DNA of 64,000 nt. It comes from Albidovulum sp. Its GTDB lineage: Bacteria > Pseudomonadota > Alphaproteobacteria > Rhodobacterales > Rhodobacteraceae. The notes under the pieces are model-generated. The model did no database searches. It had not been told where the DNA came from and saw nothing but the letters and a program-made list of their open reading frames with translations. The first letter of the stretch is position 1; every line of letters starts with the position of its first letter. Of the stretch, positions 1 to 8,014 are shown piece after piece. Location: contig JACKKB010000006.1 of the NCBI GenBank assembly GCA_020637635.1, positions 186,001-250,000 on the forward strand, read 5' to 3'. The position numbers and the translations under genes were made by a program.

Positions 1-58
1 TCCCGGCCAGCGCCCCGCAAAGAACCAGCCCCGCCAGCCCTGCGCGCATGAAACGCAT
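1..58 (-). CDS. N-terminal fragment of an exported protein (possibly DUF192)
   Basis: Only the first 19 codons are inside the window; the gene runs off the left edge. Its ATG overlaps the TGA of the cold-shock gene (TGATG), so the two are translationally coupled. The visible residues, MRFMRAGLAGLVLCGALAG, form a basic start followed by a hydrophobic stretch, as in a signal peptide; the Cys could belong to a lipobox but the context is incomplete. In related Rhodobacteraceae a secreted DUF192 protein often follows this cold-shock gene, which is the only reason for the family suggestion. Confidence 0.5.
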   Translation of the reverse strand, partial: MRFMRAGLAGLVLCGALAG

Positions 59-591
59 CACTTCTTGTCCCGCATCGCCGTTTCCCAGGACACGATCTGC
101 ACCGCCATGCGGCCACGCTTGCCCTCGATCACCCGCAGGCAGATCGCCTCGCCCGGCTGAAGATCGGCAAAGCCCGACCGGCGGAGCACCTCGATGTGAA
201 TGAACACGTCCTCCGGGCGTCCGTAGATGTTGGCAAAGCCGAAGCCCTTGATCTTGTCGAACCATTTCACCCGCGCCGGTTCGAGCGCGAGCGCCGCCGT
301 CGCCTCGGCGTCGTTCTGGTTCAGGTCCTCGATGCCGAAACCCGGCTCGATCGCCGGTGGCTGGATCTCGAGCACCTCCACCGCCTGGGAGCCGCGCGAC
401 GTATCCTGCACCAGGACCCTGATCCGGGCGTTCTCGGCAACCGAGCTTTGCCCGAAGTTCCGCAACACGTTGGCGTGGAGCAGGATATCTCCTTCCCGGT
501 CGTCGGCGACGACGAAGCCGAACCCCTTGGCCGGGTCAAACCATTTCACGCGCCCCTCGACCTCGTGCTGGTCTTGTTGTTCTTCTGTCAT
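58..591 (-). CDS. Cold-shock protein with two cold-shock domains
   Basis: A 177-residue protein made of two cold-shock (OB-fold) domains, one near residues 12-75 and one near 105-172. Each has the RNP1-like core: VKWFDPAKGFGFV in the first and VKWFDKIKGFGFA in the second. The first continues with GDILLHANVL and the second with EDVFIHIEVL, matching the RNP2 strand. These domains bind single-stranded RNA/DNA and usually act as RNA chaperones. The duplicated form of about 180 residues is typical of alphaproteobacteria, unlike the 70-residue single-domain CspA. The linker between domains is acidic. The stop overlaps the start of the next exported-protein gene. Confidence 0.93.
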   Translation of the reverse strand: MTEEQQDQHEVEGRVKWFDPAKGFGFVVADDREGDILLHANVLRNFGQSSVAENARIRVLVQDTSRGSQAVEVLEIQPPAIEPGFGIEDLNQNDAEATAALALEPARVKWFDKIKGFGFANIYGRPEDVFIHIEVLRRSGFADLQPGEAICLRVIEGKRGRMAVQIVSWETAMRDKK

Positions 592-689
592 TTCCCGTCA
601 GTCCCATCGGCAGAGGGCACTCCTGCGCCCCCTGCCATCGCAAGCATACGTGCCAAACTGCCATACTGAACTCGTAAATCCGTTGGAGA

Positions 690-1295
690 TCAGGGGTAGA
701 GGCGCTGGACTTCCCAGGGCTCCTCGACCGTGCGCCGGGTCCACCGGAACCGATCGTGCAGGCGGAACGCACCATCCGCCCACAATTCCATCTCCAACGG
801 CCGCAGCCGGATCCCCCCCCAGAAGGGCGGGCGCCTTGGCGTCACTCCCTGCGCCGCGGTGACCTTCGCCACCTCTGCAACAAGCCGCGCTCGCGACGAC
901 AGCGGTTCGGACTGGCGCGATGCCCAGGCGCCGAGCCTGCTTTGCAACGAACGTGACGCAAAATACTCGTCCGCCTGACTACCGCTCTCGCGGCAGGTCA
1001 GGCCACGCACCCGGACCTGACGACGCAGCGACTTCCAGTGCATCACGAAAGCCGCCTTGCCACTCGCCTCGATCTCTTGCCCCTTGGCCGATCCATAGTT
1101 GGTGTAGAAGATAAATCCGTCAGCCTCAATCTCTTTCAGCAGCACCATCCGGACATTGGGAAGCCCCTGCGCGTCGACGGTGGCCAGAGCGATGGCGTTG
1201 GGATCGTTGGGTTCCGTGGCCTCGGCCTCGCCCAGCCAGCGCCGGGCGACGGCGATGGGATCCTCGCCCGCGAATATCCCGCCTCTGTCCGACAT
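690..1295 (-). CDS. pdxH: Pyridoxamine 5'-phosphate oxidase
   Basis: A 201-residue FMN flavoprotein that oxidises pyridoxamine/pyridoxine 5'-phosphate to pyridoxal 5'-phosphate, the last step of B6 synthesis and salvage in the cytosol. Family signatures: PNVRMVLLKEI in the N-terminal beta barrel, FYTNYGSAKGQEI (FMN/substrate contacts), RRQVRVRG, and the PPFWGGIRL - RLYP C-terminal region. The length fits the family. It is transcribed divergently from fabI across a gap of about 120 bp. The start is the ATG giving MSDRGGIFAGEDP, a normal short PdxH leader. Confidence 0.95.
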   Translation of the reverse strand: MSDRGGIFAGEDPIAVARRWLGEAEATEPNDPNAIALATVDAQGLPNVRMVLLKEIEADGFIFYTNYGSAKGQEIEASGKAAFVMHWKSLRRQVRVRGLTCRESGSQADEYFASRSLQSRLGAWASRQSEPLSSRARLVAEVAKVTAAQGVTPRRPPFWGGIRLRPLEMELWADGAFRLHDRFRWTRRTVEEPWEVQRLYP

Positions 1296-1416
1296 TGCAC
1301 ACCCTCTCGCGCCCGGCGCGCGCCAACCCCGTCGGGGCCCGGCCGCTGCCCTTGAAGCCCCCCTATAACTCGCCTAATGCTTCACCACCTGGAAATGAAG
1401 CGCCGCGGGGACAGAT

Positions 1417-2241
1417 ATGGCAACCAATTTGATGGCGGGCAAGCGCGGGCTCATCATGGGGCTCGCGAATGACAAGTCGATCGCCTGGGGCATTGCCAGG
1501 GCCTGCGCCGAACATGGCGCGGAGCTGGCCTTTTCCTATCAGGGCGAGGCATTGAAGAAGCGCGTCGAGCCGCTTGCCGCCCAGGTCGGCTCGTCCGAGA
1601 TCATCGAATGCGACGTGGCCGACGAACGCTCGCTGGACGCGCTCTTCGCCCATCTGGAAAAGGTCTGGGGCAAGCTCGACTTCGTGGTCCACGCCATCGG
1701 CTTTTCCGACAAGAACGAGCTGCGCGGCCGCTATGTCGATACCGGGCCGGAAAACTTCCGCATGACGATGGACATCTCGGTCTATTCCTTCACCGCCGTC
1801 TGCAGGCGCGCGGCGGCGATGATGCCCGATGGCGGCTCGCTTCTGACGCTGACCTATTACGGGGCGGAACGGGTGATGCCGCATTACAACGTCATGGGCG
1901 TCGCCAAGGCCGCGCTCGAGGCTTCGGTGCGCTACATCGCCGAGGATCTCGGCAAGGACGGGATCCGCTGCAACGCGATCTCGGCCGGGCCGATCAAGAC
2001 CCTGGCCGCGAGCGGCATCGGCGATTTCCGCTACATCCTGAAGTGGAACGAGCTGAACTCGCCCCTGCGGCGCAACGTCAGTCAGGTCGAGGTCGGCAAG
2101 TCGGCGCTTTACCTTCTGTCCGATTTCGGTTCCGGCGTCACCGGCGAGGTGCATCACGTCGACTGCGGTTATCATGTCGTCGGCATGAAAGCCGTCGACG
2201 CGCCCGATATCGACGCCACCACCGGCCGCAAGGAGGAGTGA
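1417..2241 (+). CDS. fabI: Enoyl-[acyl-carrier-protein] reductase (NADH)
   Basis: A 274-residue short-chain dehydrogenase-type enoyl-ACP reductase, which reduces trans-2-enoyl-ACP in the last step of each fatty-acid elongation cycle. The FabI-type cofactor site is GLANDKSIAWGIA near the N-terminus, instead of the normal SDR GxxxGxG. The catalytic Tyr-x6-Lys is seen in YNVMGVAK, followed by KTLAASGIGDF. Preceded by a GGGGA purine stretch. gpt begins 7 bp after its stop, so the two are probably cotranscribed. It is a long-form FabI as found in alphaproteobacteria. Confidence 0.96.
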   Translation: MATNLMAGKRGLIMGLANDKSIAWGIARACAEHGAELAFSYQGEALKKRVEPLAAQVGSSEIIECDVADERSLDALFAHLEKVWGKLDFVVHAIGFSDKNELRGRYVDTGPENFRMTMDISVYSFTAVCRRAAAMMPDGGSLLTLTYYGAERVMPHYNVMGVAKAALEASVRYIAEDLGKDGIRCNAISAGPIKTLAASGIGDFRYILKWNELNSPLRRNVSQVEVGKSALYLLSDFGSGVTGEVHHVDCGYHVVGMKAVDAPDIDATTGRKEE

Positions 2242-2248
2242 GGCGACG

Positions 2249-2752
2249 ATGGACCGGCTGCCGCACGAAAAGGGTTTTCACGTCTCCTGGGACCAGATCC
2301 ACCGCGACGCCCGCGCGCTCGCCTGGCGGCTGGACGGCAAGGGGCCCGACAAGGGCGCCTGGCGCGCGGTCGTGGCCATCACCCGCGGCGGCATGGCGCC
2401 GGCGATGATCGTCAGCCGCGAGCTAGACATCCGCACCGTCGACACGATCTCGGTCAAGTCCTACAACCACCAGGACCAGACCATGCCCCGCGTCATCAAG
2501 GAGCCGCAGGCGGCGATCATGGGCGCCGACGGCGAGGGCGTCCTGGTGGTCGACGACCTCGTCGATACCGGCAAGACGCTCGAGCTTGTCCGCAAGCTCT
2601 ATCCCAAGGCACATTTCGCCACGGTCTATGCCAAGCCCGAAGGCCGCGCCATGGTCGACACCTATATCACCGAGGTGAGCCAGGATACCTGGATCTTCTT
2701 CCCCTGGGACATGGCGCTGCAATATGTCCAGCCCTTCCGGGGCACGGACTGA
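2249..2752 (+). CDS. gpt: Xanthine(-guanine) phosphoribosyltransferase
   Basis: A 167-residue type I phosphoribosyltransferase that joins xanthine or guanine to PRPP in purine salvage. The PRPP-binding loop is clear: VLVVDDLVDTGKT. The Gpt-specific parts AITRGGMAPA and DTWIFFPWD (purine-binding hood) are also present. The length is close to that of E. coli Gpt. It lies 7 bp downstream of fabI and about 10 bp upstream of a small membrane protein gene, so the three look like one transcript. Confidence 0.93.
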   Translation: MDRLPHEKGFHVSWDQIHRDARALAWRLDGKGPDKGAWRAVVAITRGGMAPAMIVSRELDIRTVDTISVKSYNHQDQTMPRVIKEPQAAIMGADGEGVLVVDDLVDTGKTLELVRKLYPKAHFATVYAKPEGRAMVDTYITEVSQDTWIFFPWDMALQYVQPFRGTD

Positions 2753-2762
2753 GGCCATCGCC

Positions 2763-3236
2763 ATGGCGCCTCGCGACTGGCCGCGTCTTCTGCACGAGGC
2801 CTTCGAGGTCGGCATCGCCGCCAAGGCGCTTTTCGCGCTGGTCGAGACGCTCGCCGGGCTCGGTCTTCTCGTCTTGCAGAACGGCTGGCTTCAGGCCGTG
2901 GCGCGCTGGCTGACGGCCGGCGAGCTCGGAGAGGATCCGGCCGATCCGCTCGCGCGGTGGGTCATGGCCGCTGCCGGGGCCTTCAGCCTGTCCACCCAGC
3001 ATTTCTGGGCCATCTATCTCGTCGGTCACGGGCTGATCAAGCTTGCCGCCGTCGGCGCGCTCGTCGCGGGGTTCCGCTGGGCCTATCCGCTCTCGATGGC
3101 GGTGCTCGGCGGGTTCATCTTCTGGCAGATGCAGAAATGGGCGGCGACGGGATCGGTGTCGATGCTCGCGCTCTCGGTGTTCGACCTCGCGGTGATCTGG
3201 CTCATCTGGCACGAATGGCGGAGCCTGCCGGACTAG
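2763..3236 (+). CDS. DUF2127 family membrane protein
   Basis: A 157-residue membrane protein with about four hydrophobic segments: residues ~10-35, ~62-85, ~90-115 and ~125-150. The layout resembles DUF2127 proteins, whose function is unknown. I chose the ATG at 2763, giving MAPRDWPRLLHEAFEVG, because earlier in-frame codons lie inside gpt. The Trp/His-rich C-terminus (IWHEWRSLPD) is exposed. It is probably cotranscribed with fabI-gpt, but no functional link can be read from the sequence. Confidence 0.8.
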   Translation: MAPRDWPRLLHEAFEVGIAAKALFALVETLAGLGLLVLQNGWLQAVARWLTAGELGEDPADPLARWVMAAAGAFSLSTQHFWAIYLVGHGLIKLAAVGALVAGFRWAYPLSMAVLGGFIFWQMQKWAATGSVSMLALSVFDLAVIWLIWHEWRSLPD

Positions 3237-3301
3237 CGGCCCGCGCTTGCGCCACCGCCGCCGCGCGCTAAAGTCGGGCGGGAACAGCCCCGGAGCGCCC
3301 G

Positions 3302-4480
3302 ATGACCCTGCCCCTGACTGCCGAGATGGATGCGACCGAGGCACCGCCGGTGATGGAGGCGCGGCGCTGGCTTCAGGGCGTGACCTTCCCCCCCGAACGC
3401 CCGCTCATCAACGTCAGCCAGGCCGCGCCGATGGAGCCGCCGCCGGAGCCGCTTCGCCGCGCCATCGCCGACGCGGCGCTCGGCGATCCTTCGGCGCATC
3501 TCTACGGGCCGGTGCTCGGGCTGCCGGCGCTGCGCGAGGAGATCGCCGCCGCCTGGTCGGCGGGCTATGGCGGGCAGGTCCGGGCAGAAGAGGTCGCGAT
3601 CACCCAGGGCTGCAACCAGGCCTTCTGCGCGGCGCTGGCCACCCTGGCTGCGGCCGGAGATGAAGTCATCCTGCCAGCGCCCTGGTATTTCAATCACAAA
3701 ATGTGGCTCGACATGCAGGGCGTGCGGGCGGTTCCGCTGCCGACCGGCGACACGCTCCTGCCCGATCCGGAGCGGGCGGCCTCGCTCGTCACCGCCGCCA
3801 CGCGGGCCATCGTTCTCGTGACACCCAACAATCCGGGCGGGGTCGAATATCCCGCCGCGACGGTCCGCGCCTTCTTCGATCTCGCCCGCGCGCGGGGCAT
3901 CGCGCTCATCCTCGACGAGACCTACCGCGACTTCGACAGCCGCGCGGGCGCGCCCCACGATCTTTTCGCCGATGCCGGCTGGCAGGGCACGCTGATCCAG
4001 CTCTATTCCTTCTCCAAGGCCTACCGGCTGACCGGGCACCGGGTGGGCGCGATCGTGGCCGATGCGGCGCGGCTCTCGCAGGTCGAGAAGTTTCTCGACA
4101 CCGTCGCCATCTGCCCGGGCCAGCTCGGCCAGATCGCCGCTCTCTGGGGGATGCGCAACCTCGCCCGATGGGTGGCGGGCGAACGCGCCGAGATCCTCGC
4201 CCGGCGCGGCGCGATGCACGCCGGCTTCGCCGCCCTGCCCGACTGGCGGCTCATGGGCTGCGGCGCCTTCTTCGCCTATTGCGAACACCCGTTCGACCTG
4301 CCCGCGCCGGTGCTCGCGCGGCGGCTCGTGGCAGAGGCGGGCGTGCTTCTCCTTCCGGGCACGATGTTCATGCCGGCGGACGACCCCGCGGGAGCGCGTC
4401 AGCTCAGGATCGCGTTTGCCAATATCGGCACCGGGGGCATCGCCGAGCTCGTCCGCCGGCTCGCGGACTTCCGGCACTAG
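3302..4480 (+). CDS. PLP-dependent class I/II aminotransferase
   Basis: A 392-residue fold-type I aminotransferase. The PLP-binding lysine lies in SFSKAYRLTGHRVG near residue 240. VTPNNPGG carries the Asn that contacts the cofactor, LILDETYRDF carries the Asp/Tyr pair, and the C-terminal RIAFAN region holds the carboxylate-binding Arg. The protein is cytosolic. The substrate cannot be assigned from sequence alone; it resembles aspartate/aromatic-type aminotransferases. It starts 65 bp after the DUF2127 gene and ends 75 bp before the foldase gene. Confidence 0.85.
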   Translation: MTLPLTAEMDATEAPPVMEARRWLQGVTFPPERPLINVSQAAPMEPPPEPLRRAIADAALGDPSAHLYGPVLGLPALREEIAAAWSAGYGGQVRAEEVAITQGCNQAFCAALATLAAAGDEVILPAPWYFNHKMWLDMQGVRAVPLPTGDTLLPDPERAASLVTAATRAIVLVTPNNPGGVEYPAATVRAFFDLARARGIALILDETYRDFDSRAGAPHDLFADAGWQGTLIQLYSFSKAYRLTGHRVGAIVADAARLSQVEKFLDTVAICPGQLGQIAALWGMRNLARWVAGERAEILARRGAMHAGFAALPDWRLMGCGAFFAYCEHPFDLPAPVLARRLVAEAGVLLLPGTMFMPADDPAGARQLRIAFANIGTGGIAELVRRLADFRH

Positions 4481-4555
4481 GCGGGCCCGGGCGCTATTGC
4501 CCCACCGGCCCCCGTGGCCTAAACACCGATCACTCAGCCTTTCGAAGGGGCCGCC

Positions 4556-6409
4556 ATGTCAAACCGCCTGCGCAACAAGAAGCACGGAAACGTCATCGTC
4601 TGGGTCCTCCTGGCGATGCTGGTCTTCGGTCTCGGCGGCTACGGCGCGCGCAATTTCGGCGCGTCGGTGCAATCCATCGGCACCGTCGGCGACCGCGCCA
4701 TCGACCTGCGCGACTATGCCCGTGCGCTGCAGGGCGACATCCAGACCCTTTCGGCCCAGATCGGCCAGCCGGTGAGCTTTGCCCAGGCGCAGACTCTGGG
4801 GGTCGTGCAGCAGGCGCAGGGGCAGATCATCGCCACGACCGCGCTCGACTACGAGGCGGGCCGGATCGGCATCTCGGCCGGCGACGACGAGGTCCGCGAC
4901 CGGCTGAGCAAGCTGTCGGCCTTTCGCGGCGCCGATGGCCAGTTCGACCGCGATACCTACAAGCTGCTTCTGCAGCGCGAGGGCATGACCGAGGGCGAGT
5001 TCGAGGCCAAGCTGCGCGACGAGACCGCGCGCACGATCCTGCAGGACGCCGCCGTGGGCGCAACGGAGGTTCCGGGTTCGGTCGTGTCGGCACTGACCGC
5101 CTGGACGACCGAGACCCGCGATTTCACCATCGCCGAGCTGATCGCCTCGGACCTGCCCGAGCCGGTTCCGGCGCCCGACGAGGCCGCGCTCAAGAGCTAT
5201 TACGACGCGCATCCCGCCGATTTCACCCGACCCGAGGAGCGCAAGATCACCTATGTCTGGCTGCGCCCCGAGATGCTCGCCGACAAGGTGACGCTTGACG
5301 AGGCGGCGCTGCGCAAGAGCTACCAGGACCGGATCGGCGAATTCGTGACGCCCGAGAAACGGCTGGTCGAACGGCTCGTCTATCCCACCGAAGAGGCGGC
5401 GAAAGCGGCGAAGGCACGGTTCGATGCCGGTCAGGCGACATTCGAGGCACTGGCCAAGGAGCGCGGGCTGGAGCTTTCGGACATCGACCTCGGCGAGGTG
5501 ACCGAGGCGGATCTCGGCGCCGCCGGCGCGGCGGTCTTCGCGATGGGCGAACCCGGCGTGGCGGGGCCGCTGCCATCTGAATTCGGGCCGGCGCTCTATG
5601 CCATGAACGGCATCATCGCCGCGCAGGAGACGACGTTCGAAGCGGCCAGGGAAGAGCTTGCCTCGGAGGCGTCGCTCGATCAGGCGCGCCGGCTCGTGGC
5701 GCAGCAATCCGAGAACATCGCCGACCTTCTGGCCTCTGGCGCCACGCTCGAGGAGGTGGCGAAGGAGGCCGGCATGGAGCTGGGCCAGATCGACTATTCC
5801 GAGGCGAGCGAGGACGGGATTGCGGGCTATGGCGAGTTCCGTCAGGCCGCCGCCGCCGCCCGGACCGAGGATTTCCCGCAACTGCTCACGCTGAAGGACG
5901 GCGGGCTCTTCGCGCTCCGGCTCGACGCGATCGTGCCGCCGGCCCTGCGGCCGATGGACGAGGTGCGCGACGCGGTCGCCGCCGGCTGGACCGCCGAAGA
6001 GACCCACCGCCGGCTCGCCGCGCGCGCGGCCGAGTTGCAGGCCGGTCTCGCGAATGGCGCCAAGCTCAACACCTCCGGTCTCGTGGTGACGCGCTACACC
6101 GATTTTGCCCGCAACGGCCATCTCGCCGATGCGCCGGGCGAGATCGTCAGCCGCGCCTTCGCGCTCGATCTCGGGCAGAGCGCCGTGATCGACACCTCCG
6201 GTCGCGTCTTCCTGGTCCAGACCGACGCGATCCACGCCGCGAGCCCCGACAGCGCCGAAAGCAAACGGATCGCCGCCGCCGTGAAGGCCCAGCTCGACCA
6301 ATCGCTCGGCAGCGACATGTTCCAGTTCTACGTGCAATCGGTCGAGAACGAGGCCGGCATCTCGCTCAACGCCGCGGCGATCAATGCCGTGCATGCCCAG
6401 ATGAACTGA
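4556..6409 (+). CDS. PpiD/SurA-like periplasmic peptidyl-prolyl isomerase
   Basis: A 617-residue membrane-anchored foldase. One N-terminal transmembrane segment (VIVWVLLAMLVFGLGGYGA, residues ~14-32) anchors a large periplasmic part. A SurA_N-type chaperone domain covers about residues 35-200 and a degenerate parvulin-like rotamase region about 230-370. PpiD proteins help outer-membrane and exported proteins fold after Sec translocation. It lies only 13 bp upstream of trpE, an arrangement shared with related Rhodobacteraceae, so trpE may be expressed from its promoter. The parvulin active site is poorly conserved, as in E. coli PpiD, so isomerase activity is not certain. Confidence 0.87.
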   Translation: MSNRLRNKKHGNVIVWVLLAMLVFGLGGYGARNFGASVQSIGTVGDRAIDLRDYARALQGDIQTLSAQIGQPVSFAQAQTLGVVQQAQGQIIATTALDYEAGRIGISAGDDEVRDRLSKLSAFRGADGQFDRDTYKLLLQREGMTEGEFEAKLRDETARTILQDAAVGATEVPGSVVSALTAWTTETRDFTIAELIASDLPEPVPAPDEAALKSYYDAHPADFTRPEERKITYVWLRPEMLADKVTLDEAALRKSYQDRIGEFVTPEKRLVERLVYPTEEAAKAAKARFDAGQATFEALAKERGLELSDIDLGEVTEADLGAAGAAVFAMGEPGVAGPLPSEFGPALYAMNGIIAAQETTFEAAREELASEASLDQARRLVAQQSENIADLLASGATLEEVAKEAGMELGQIDYSEASEDGIAGYGEFRQAAAAARTEDFPQLLTLKDGGLFALRLDAIVPPALRPMDEVRDAVAAGWTAEETHRRLAARAAELQAGLANGAKLNTSGLVVTRYTDFARNGHLADAPGEIVSRAFALDLGQSAVIDTSGRVFLVQTDAIHAASPDSAESKRIAAAVKAQLDQSLGSDMFQFYVQSVENEAGISLNAAAINAVHAQMN

Positions 6410-6422
6410 AAGGGTCAGAAGA

Positions 6423-7937
6423 GTGGTGGCGATCATCCCCTCGTTCGAGGCCTTCGAGGCCTGCTGGGCGCGTGGCGACAGCCAGCTTGTCTACGCGCGG
6501 CTTGCCGCCGATCTCGACACGCCGGTCTCGCTGATGCTGAAGCTCGCCGAGGCGCAGCCGATGAGCTTCATGCTGGAATCCGTCACCGGCGGCGAGGTGC
6601 GCGGGCGCTATTCCGTCGTCGGGCTGAAGCCCGACCTGGTCTGGGATTGCCATGGCCGGAAAAGCCGGATCAACCGCCAGGCGCGGTTCGACGCGACCGC
6701 GTTCGAGGACCTGCCGGGCGACCCGCTCGATACCCTGCGCGCGCTCATCGCCGAAAGCCGGATCGAGATGCCCGAAGGGCTTCCGGCCATCGCGGCGGGG
6801 CTTTTCGGCTATCTCGGCTATGACATGATCCGGCTGGTCGAACATCTGCCGAACGTCAATCCCGATCCGATCGGCACGCCCGACGCGGTCCTGATGCGGC
6901 CGACCGTGGTCGCGGTTCTCGATGGGGTGAAGGGCGAGGTCACGGTCTGCTCGCCGGCCTGGGCGGGGTCCGGCCTTTCGGCACGGGCGGCCTATGCTCA
7001 GGCGGCCGAGCGGGTGATGGATGCGGTCCGCGATCTCGAACGCGCGCCGGCGGGCGAGACGCGATCGCTCGGGGACACCGCGCATCTGGGCGAGATGCGT
7101 TCGAACTTCACGCCCGAGGCCTATCGGGCGGCGGTCGAGAAGGCCAAGGATTACGTCCGAGCCGGCGACATCTTCCAGGTCGTCCCCTCGCAGCGCTGGA
7201 GCGCCGAATTCCGGCTGCCGCCCTTCGCGCTCTACCGCTCGCTGCGGCGCACCAACCCCTCGCCCTTCCTGACGTTCTTCAACTTCGGCAGCTTCCAGAT
7301 CGTCGGCGCAAGCCCCGAGATCCTGGTGCGTCTGAGGGGCGGCGAGGTGACGGTCCGCCCGATCGCGGGGACGCGCCCGCGCGGACGCACGCCCGAGGAG
7401 GATCGCGCCAACGAGGCCGATCTGCTGGCCGACGGCAAGGAACTGGCCGAACATCTGATGCTTCTCGATCTCGGGCGCAACGACGTCGGCCGGGTGGCCC
7501 GGATCGGCAGCGTCCATCCGACGGAGAAGTTCATCGTCGAACGCTACAGCCACGTGATGCACATCGTCTCGAACGTCGTGGGCGAGATCAGGCCCGGCGA
7601 GGATGCGCTTTCGGCGCTGCTTGCCGGCTTGCCTGCCGGCACCGTCTCGGGGGCGCCCAAGGTGCGGGCGATGGAGATCATCGACGAGCTCGAACCGGAA
7701 AAGCGCGGCATCTACGGCGGTGGCGTCGGCTATTTCGCCGCCAATGGCGACATGGACATGTGCATCGCGCTGCGCACGGCCGTGGTGAAGGATGCAACGC
7801 TCTATATCCAGGCCGGCGGCGGCATCGTCTACGATAGCGACCCCGAGGCGGAGTTCCAGGAGACGGTGAACAAGTCTAAGGCGCTGAAGGCCGCGGCCGA
7901 GGACGCCGGTCTCTTCGTGCAACGCGGCAACCGCTGA
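6423..7937 (+). CDS. trpE: Anthranilate synthase component I
   Basis: A 504-residue chorismate-utilising enzyme. With TrpG it makes anthranilate from chorismate and glutamine, the first committed step of tryptophan synthesis. The N-terminal FMLESVTGGEVRGRYS matches the LLES-type feedback site where tryptophan binds. The catalytic part shows AGTRPRGRTPEED, LLDLGRNDVGRVA and PAGTVSGAPKVRAMEI. The start is GTG at 6423, with GGGTCAGAA before it. The gap to the foldase gene is too small for a leader-peptide attenuator. The stop codon lies inside the first copy of a 17-bp tandem repeat. Confidence 0.96.
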   Translation: MVAIIPSFEAFEACWARGDSQLVYARLAADLDTPVSLMLKLAEAQPMSFMLESVTGGEVRGRYSVVGLKPDLVWDCHGRKSRINRQARFDATAFEDLPGDPLDTLRALIAESRIEMPEGLPAIAAGLFGYLGYDMIRLVEHLPNVNPDPIGTPDAVLMRPTVVAVLDGVKGEVTVCSPAWAGSGLSARAAYAQAAERVMDAVRDLERAPAGETRSLGDTAHLGEMRSNFTPEAYRAAVEKAKDYVRAGDIFQVVPSQRWSAEFRLPPFALYRSLRRTNPSPFLTFFNFGSFQIVGASPEILVRLRGGEVTVRPIAGTRPRGRTPEEDRANEADLLADGKELAEHLMLLDLGRNDVGRVARIGSVHPTEKFIVERYSHVMHIVSNVVGEIRPGEDALSALLAGLPAGTVSGAPKVRAMEIIDELEPEKRGIYGGGVGYFAANGDMDMCIALRTAVVKDATLYIQAGGGIVYDSDPEAEFQETVNKSKALKAAAEDAGLFVQRGNR

Positions 7938-7998
7938 CGGCCAGGAACCGCTCACGGCCAGGAACCGCTGACGGCCAGAAACCGCTGACGGTCTGGCG
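7931..7998. repeat. 17-bp tandem repeat, four copies
   Basis: Four contiguous copies of a 17-bp unit (ccgctgacggccaggaa) at 7931, 7948, 7965 and 7982, differing at one or two bases, the last copy more diverged. The first copy overlaps the last codons and the TGA stop of trpE. The array fills most of the gap between convergent trpE and yibQ. It does not form a terminator with a T-run. Confidence 0.9.
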
Positions 7999-8014
7999 CC
8001 CGGGGCCATCGCGC

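Noticed and set aside
1379..1401. GCTTCA-N11-TGAAGC dyad just upstream of fabI
   Set aside because: Arms of only six bases around an 11-base gap can easily arise by chance; no known regulator fits.
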